From contig NZ_CABTWO010000002.1 in assembly GCF_902488535.1 (NCBI RefSeq), positions 1 through 64,000 of the forward strand: a DNA stretch of 64,000 bases, given 5' to 3'. How positions within the stretch are numbered: the stretch's first letter is position 1; every line of letters begins with the position of its first letter. Below the pieces are notes generated by a model. That model was given only the letters and a program-made list of their open reading frames with translations, was not told where the DNA came from and made no database searches. Source of the DNA: an uncultured Mobiluncus sp. (lineage in GTDB: Bacteria; Actinomycetota; Actinomycetes; Actinomycetales; Actinomycetaceae). Both the position numbers and the translations under genes were made by a program. Positions 61,191 to 64,000 of the stretch are shown piece after piece.

Positions 61191-62309
61191 ATGGCAACTG
61201 TCACTTTTGACAAAGCAACACGTATCTATCCGGGCAACACTACCCCCTCAGTGGATGAACTCGACTTGGAAATTGCCGACGGCGAATTCCTGGTTTTGGT
61301 CGGACCGTCCGGCTGCGGCAAATCCACCTCGCTGCGGATGCTGGCAGGTTTGGAGGAAGTCAACTCCGGGCGCATCTTGATTGGCGACAAAGACGTCACG
61401 GACGTGCAGCCCAAAGATCGCGATATCGCGATGGTGTTCCAAAACTACGCTCTGTACCCGCATATGACGGTGCGGGACAATATGGGTTTTGCTCTGAAAA
61501 TCGCGGGCACCCCGAAGGACGAAATCGCTAAGCGCGTCGAGGAGGCCGCCAAGGTTTTGGACTTGACCGAATACCTCGATCGCAAACCGAAAGCTCTGTC
61601 CGGCGGGCAGCGTCAGCGCGTCGCGATGGGCCGAGCTATCGTGCGTAAACCCCAAGTGTTCCTGATGGACGAACCGCTGTCGAACTTGGACGCGAAACTG
61701 CGTGTGCAAACCCGCACCCAGATCGCCTCCCTGCAGCGCAAACTGGGGGTCACCACCCTTTACGTGACCCACGACCAGACTGAAGCCCTGACGATGGGCG
61801 ACCGGATTGCCGTGCTCAAGGACGGCATTTTGCAACAGGTCGGGTCCCCGGACGAACTTTACCAGCATCCCCAGAATGACTTTGTGGCGGGATTCATCGG
61901 CTCGCCCTCCATGAACCTGCGCAAGTTTAAGGTGGAAGGCGACAAGGCCGTTCTCTACGGAGCCTCCCTGCCGATTTCTGCGGAGCAGCGGGATGCCTTG
62001 ACTGAGGCTGACGGCGGCGAAGTCACGATTGGGTTCCGGCCTGAGGATTTGGAAATCACCACTGATACTGGTGATGGCGTGATGCCGATTGTGGTGGACA
62101 TCATCGAAGAACTCGGTTCGGACGGCTACGTGTACGGTCACCTCGATGGCGCGGCACAAGGGACTTCCGGTTCAGTGACGGAAGATCACCTGGTGGTGCG
62201 GGTTCCGCCGCGCACCGCCCCGAAACCCGGCAGCATCATGAACGTGCGGATTACCCCAGGTCATCAGCATGTCTTCAGTGCCGCGACTGGCAAGCGTCTG
62301 CCCGACTAA
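61191..62309 (+). CDS. sugar ABC transporter ATPase (UgpC/MsiK type)
   Basis: 372 residues: Walker A GPSGCGKSTSLRML, Q-loop VFQNYALYPHMTV, signature LSGGQRQRVAMGRAIV, Walker B VFLMDEPLSNLDA, and switch histidine in YVTHDQTEAL. A C-terminal TOBE region follows (about 240-372, IGFRPEDLEI). It stands without permease or binding-protein genes, which is typical of the shared ATPase MsiK that powers several carbohydrate importers in Actinobacteria. AAGGGA lies about 10 bases before the ATG. Confidence 0.92.
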   Translation: MATVTFDKATRIYPGNTTPSVDELDLEIADGEFLVLVGPSGCGKSTSLRMLAGLEEVNSGRILIGDKDVTDVQPKDRDIAMVFQNYALYPHMTVRDNMGFALKIAGTPKDEIAKRVEEAAKVLDLTEYLDRKPKALSGGQRQRVAMGRAIVRKPQVFLMDEPLSNLDAKLRVQTRTQIASLQRKLGVTTLYVTHDQTEALTMGDRIAVLKDGILQQVGSPDELYQHPQNDFVAGFIGSPSMNLRKFKVEGDKAVLYGASLPISAEQRDALTEADGGEVTIGFRPEDLEITTDTGDGVMPIVVDIIEELGSDGYVYGHLDGAAQGTSGSVTEDHLVVRVPPRTAPKPGSIMNVRITPGHQHVFSAATGKRLPD

Positions 62310-62325
62310 TCACTCGCCGGACGGG

Positions 62326-62372
62326 TCGGTCACTGCACAAGGCCGGGTGGCTCGGTCATTGCACAAGGCCGG
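62326..62372 (+). repeat. two-copy 26-base tandem repeat
   Basis: TCGGTCACTGCACAAGGCC and TCGGTCATTGCACAAGGCC, each followed by GG, start 26 bases apart with one mismatch, directly after the ATPase stop codon. Possibly a duplication in the message tail. Confidence 0.8.
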
Positions 62373-62403
62373 TGTGCGTCTCGGTGACTTACGACAACTA
62401 ATC

Positions 62404-62438
62404 CGGGTGACCCCCGCCCCTGTGGCGGGGGTCACCCG
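62404..62438 (+). terminator. terminator of the MsiK-like gene
   Basis: Perfect 15-base GC-rich stem CGGGTGACCCCCGCC with its complement, 5-base loop, followed by TGTATTT. About 95 bases after the stop codon. Confidence 0.85.
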
Positions 62439-62525
62439 TGTATTTGGGCGCCCTGTTCGCGGGAAAATCCTCTTGATTCGGAAACTTCCAACGATTTACG
62501 CAACAGCCCGGAATGATAAAAGTAG

Positions 62526-62720
62526 TTGCTGTTTATGTGTGAAACATGTAAATTTGAAGGTAGTTCTGTTGGTGGTCGGCGATTTTCGATGTCACCCCAT
62601 CACAACTGTGAAGCTATTTGAATAAACCCCCTCAACTGGCAGGTAATCAACACCACCAAAACCCAACCACCTGCCGGTTGAAACTGGGCGATTCTGGATT
62701 CCAGAATCGCCCAGTTTTTT
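62526..62720 (+). ncRNA. possible small RNA between terminators
   Basis: The 700 bases between the ATPase stop (62309) and the last gene (63010) have no credible open frame. TTGCTG (62526-62531), a 17-base spacer and TAAATT (62549-62554) form a plausible promoter, and a strong terminator closes at 62720, giving a transcript of about 160 bases. No known RNA family was recognised. Speculative. Confidence 0.3.
62681..62720 (+). terminator. intrinsic terminator with no gene upstream
   Basis: Perfect 17-base stem AAACTGGGCGATTCTGG with its complement, 3-base loop ATT, ending in six T. No coding region precedes it within 370 bases. Confidence 0.9.
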
Positions 62721-62807
62721 ACTCAACCAACAGCCACCCACCGATTGCGGCCGTAGGCCGAAGCCGCCGTAATTCCGGAGATACCCAGACCGGATTGTAT
62801 TTATAAG

Positions 62808-62864
62808 GTGGTATTTGGGCTGTAGCTGCCATTATTGGCAGCTACAGCCCAAATACCACTTTTT
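62808..62864 (+). terminator. intrinsic terminator, 24-base stem
   Basis: GTGGTATTTGGGCTGTAGCT plus GCCA pairs perfectly with its complement around a 4-base loop, followed by five T. With ACCTTATAAAT on the other side it may also stop minus-strand transcription from the RamB-like gene. Confidence 0.9.
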
Positions 62865-63009
62865 ATTCCACGCACACCCCCGAACCTACTTCCCGAACAA
62901 CCGCCTGAGAATCCGGACGCAGTCCGATAATCCTGAGGCCCGCAATGACTCTAAATCGCCGCCAGCCAGCACAGATTGAGCGCCGAATTTGCCGGCGGCG
63001 TGTTTGCCC

Positions 63010-64000
63010 TCAGTCGTTGGCGTGTTTATCCAAGAATTCGTAAACCTCGCGATCATCTACTCCGGGGAAAGTTCCCGGCGGGGTCGCCGCCAGCAAATGC
63101 GAGTGAACTTTGACGGATGGCCAGGCGTAACGCGCCCATCTGCCCTGCAAATCCGCGGAGGGCTCCCGGCAGCAAGTTGCGGCAGGACAGCTGGATTGGA
63201 AACGTCGCGAGGTGTCCCGGCCGCGAAAGAACTGGGCGTGTTCAAATGGCGTGCCCACCGAAATGGAAAAATCCCCCGCCCGGTAGCGTTCCAGCTTGGA
63301 CACCGACCAATAGGTGCCGCTAGGGGTGTCGGTGTATTGATAGTACGGGGCTGCCGGGTCGATTTGTTCAAACAGTTGCCGGGCGCCGAACTTACGGCAC
63401 GCCAGCTGCCCTTCAATCGAACCGTCATTATGCGTCGGGAAAACCACGCCATCGTTGGCATAAGCCTTATAGATGGTGCCATCCGTGCCAACCCGCAGAA
63501 AGTGCGCCGTAATGCCCAGGTGTCGAGTCACCAGATTCGTGAACCGGTGGGCGGCGGTCTCGTAGGTGACGGCGACCCGATCCGATAGGTCCAGAATGGA
63601 TAAATCCCGGCGCCGCTTATCCTCCATCAGCTGGGCGACAGTGGCAGTTTCCGGCATCAGCACGGCCGAAGCGAAATAGTTGGCTTCGACCCGTTGGCGC
63701 AAGAACTCGTGGTAGGACGTGGGTTTGGGATGGTTTAGCGCCTGGTCCCCCAGGGCGCGCAGAATCAGGTTGCGCTGATCCCGATCGCGGGCTTCCAGAG
63801 AGTTCAGATAGATTCGCTGATGTTTCAAGTCGGTGATGGAGCGTGCCCCGCGCGGCAAGTCGGGCAGCTTGACTATGGAAAATCCCATGTAGTTGGCGAT
63901 TTCTTCAACTCCCGATTGCAGCAGGGGCCCGCCGGTGAAACCGGTCGCATCGGTGATTTCCGTGGCGAGTTGCTCAATGTCAGCCAGGTAGTTGTCTTTG
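63010..64000 (-). CDS. RamB/ScfR-like regulator, 3' part (cut by window edge)
   Basis: At least 329 residues; the frame is open to the window edge, so the start and the expected N-terminal XRE helix-turn-helix are outside. The visible part begins KDNYLADIEQLATEITDATG, then an IrrE/ImmA-like domain with EEIANYMGFSIVKLPDLPRGARS and RQRVEANYFASAVLMPE. RamB/ScfR proteins regulate acetate, propionate and glyoxylate-cycle genes. The HExxH metal site of IrrE peptidases reads RALGDQ here, so no protease activity is expected. The usual Cys-rich C-terminal end is replaced by CPAATCC followed by an unfamiliar 60-residue tail. Confidence 0.8.
   Translation of the reverse strand, partial: KDNYLADIEQLATEITDATGFTGGPLLQSGVEEIANYMGFSIVKLPDLPRGARSITDLKHQRIYLNSLEARDRDQRNLILRALGDQALNHPKPTSYHEFLRQRVEANYFASAVLMPETATVAQLMEDKRRRDLSILDLSDRVAVTYETAAHRFTNLVTRHLGITAHFLRVGTDGTIYKAYANDGVVFPTHNDGSIEGQLACRKFGARQLFEQIDPAAPYYQYTDTPSGTYWSVSKLERYRAGDFSISVGTPFEHAQFFRGRDTSRRFQSSCPAATCCREPSADLQGRWARYAWPSVKVHSHLLAATPPGTFPGVDDREVYEFLDKHAND

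Noticed and set aside
1..64000. Search for CRISPR arrays, IS elements, integrases or prophage genes
   Set aside because: No regular repeat-spacer pattern, no transposase or phage protein among the frames; the tRNAs have no flanking direct repeats that would mark an integration site.

Overview
The window looks like chromosomal DNA from a moderate-GC, probably anaerobic member of the Actinobacteria, most likely an Actinomycetaceae close to Mobiluncus (inference from gene content; no search was run). Actinobacterial markers are a DUF3027 protein, a TPM-domain protein, the MurT/GatD pair, a LytR_C protein, a WXG100 protein, an MsiK-type lone ABC ATPase, a RamB/ScfR-like regulator and the gene order formyltetrahydrofolate cyclo-ligase / galU-moeA-rimJ-membrane protein, which is also found in mycobacteria. 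A giant 2-hydroxyacyl-CoA dehydratase activase points to anaerobic life. No phage, IS element, integrase or CRISPR array was seen.

Layout. 0-6 kb: ABC-2 exporter, uppP, a MarC-type protein, a zinc alcohol dehydrogenase, GtrA, tRNA-Ala. 6-11.6 kb: the galU-moeA-acetyltransferase-membrane protein operon, divergent from the cyclo-ligase, then a SAF-domain protein. 11.6-16.2 kb: a 1423-residue helicase-like protein with a ruined ATPase site. 16.2-22.6 kb: TetR, the 1560-residue activase whose 3' end overlaps tRNA-Arg, and an NlpC/P60 hydrolase. 22.7-32.9 kb: DtxR regulator, serC, purine permease, DUF3027, cold-shock protein, TPM protein, NYN protein, gatD and murT.

33-39 kb is the most unusual part. 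A sulfide:quinone oxidoreductase-like flavoprotein carries a C-terminal TusE/DsrC sulfur-carrier domain and is followed by a DsrE2-like protein. This two-gene module is present twice, with a GpsA-like dehydrogenase between the copies. All three SQR cysteines and the carrier cysteine are kept in both copies, so one polypeptide appears able both to oxidise sulfide and to accept the sulfur.

39-46.7 kb: gluQ-lysS, a CsoR-fold protein without metal ligands, panD, panC, two bacterial PH-domain proteins and a DUF2520 dehydrogenase. 46.9-51.9 kb: a two-component system, a degenerate HD protein, an orphan WXG100 protein and a secreted, membrane-anchored protein. 52-59.3 kb: groEL behind two CIRCE elements, LytR_C, ung and nadA-nadB-nadC, tRNA-Thr. 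59.3-64 kb: a Ser/Thr kinase, an MsiK-like ATPase, a 700-base non-coding stretch with three terminator hairpins, and the 3' part of a RamB-like regulator cut by the window edge.

Two DNA-level patterns cut across genes. A bipartite motif, GGAAC-N4-GGTACAAA, occurs seven times exactly, always on the minus strand. A 44-base element with two DnaA-box-like TTTTCCACA units stands in front of both the SAF gene and the WXG100 gene.
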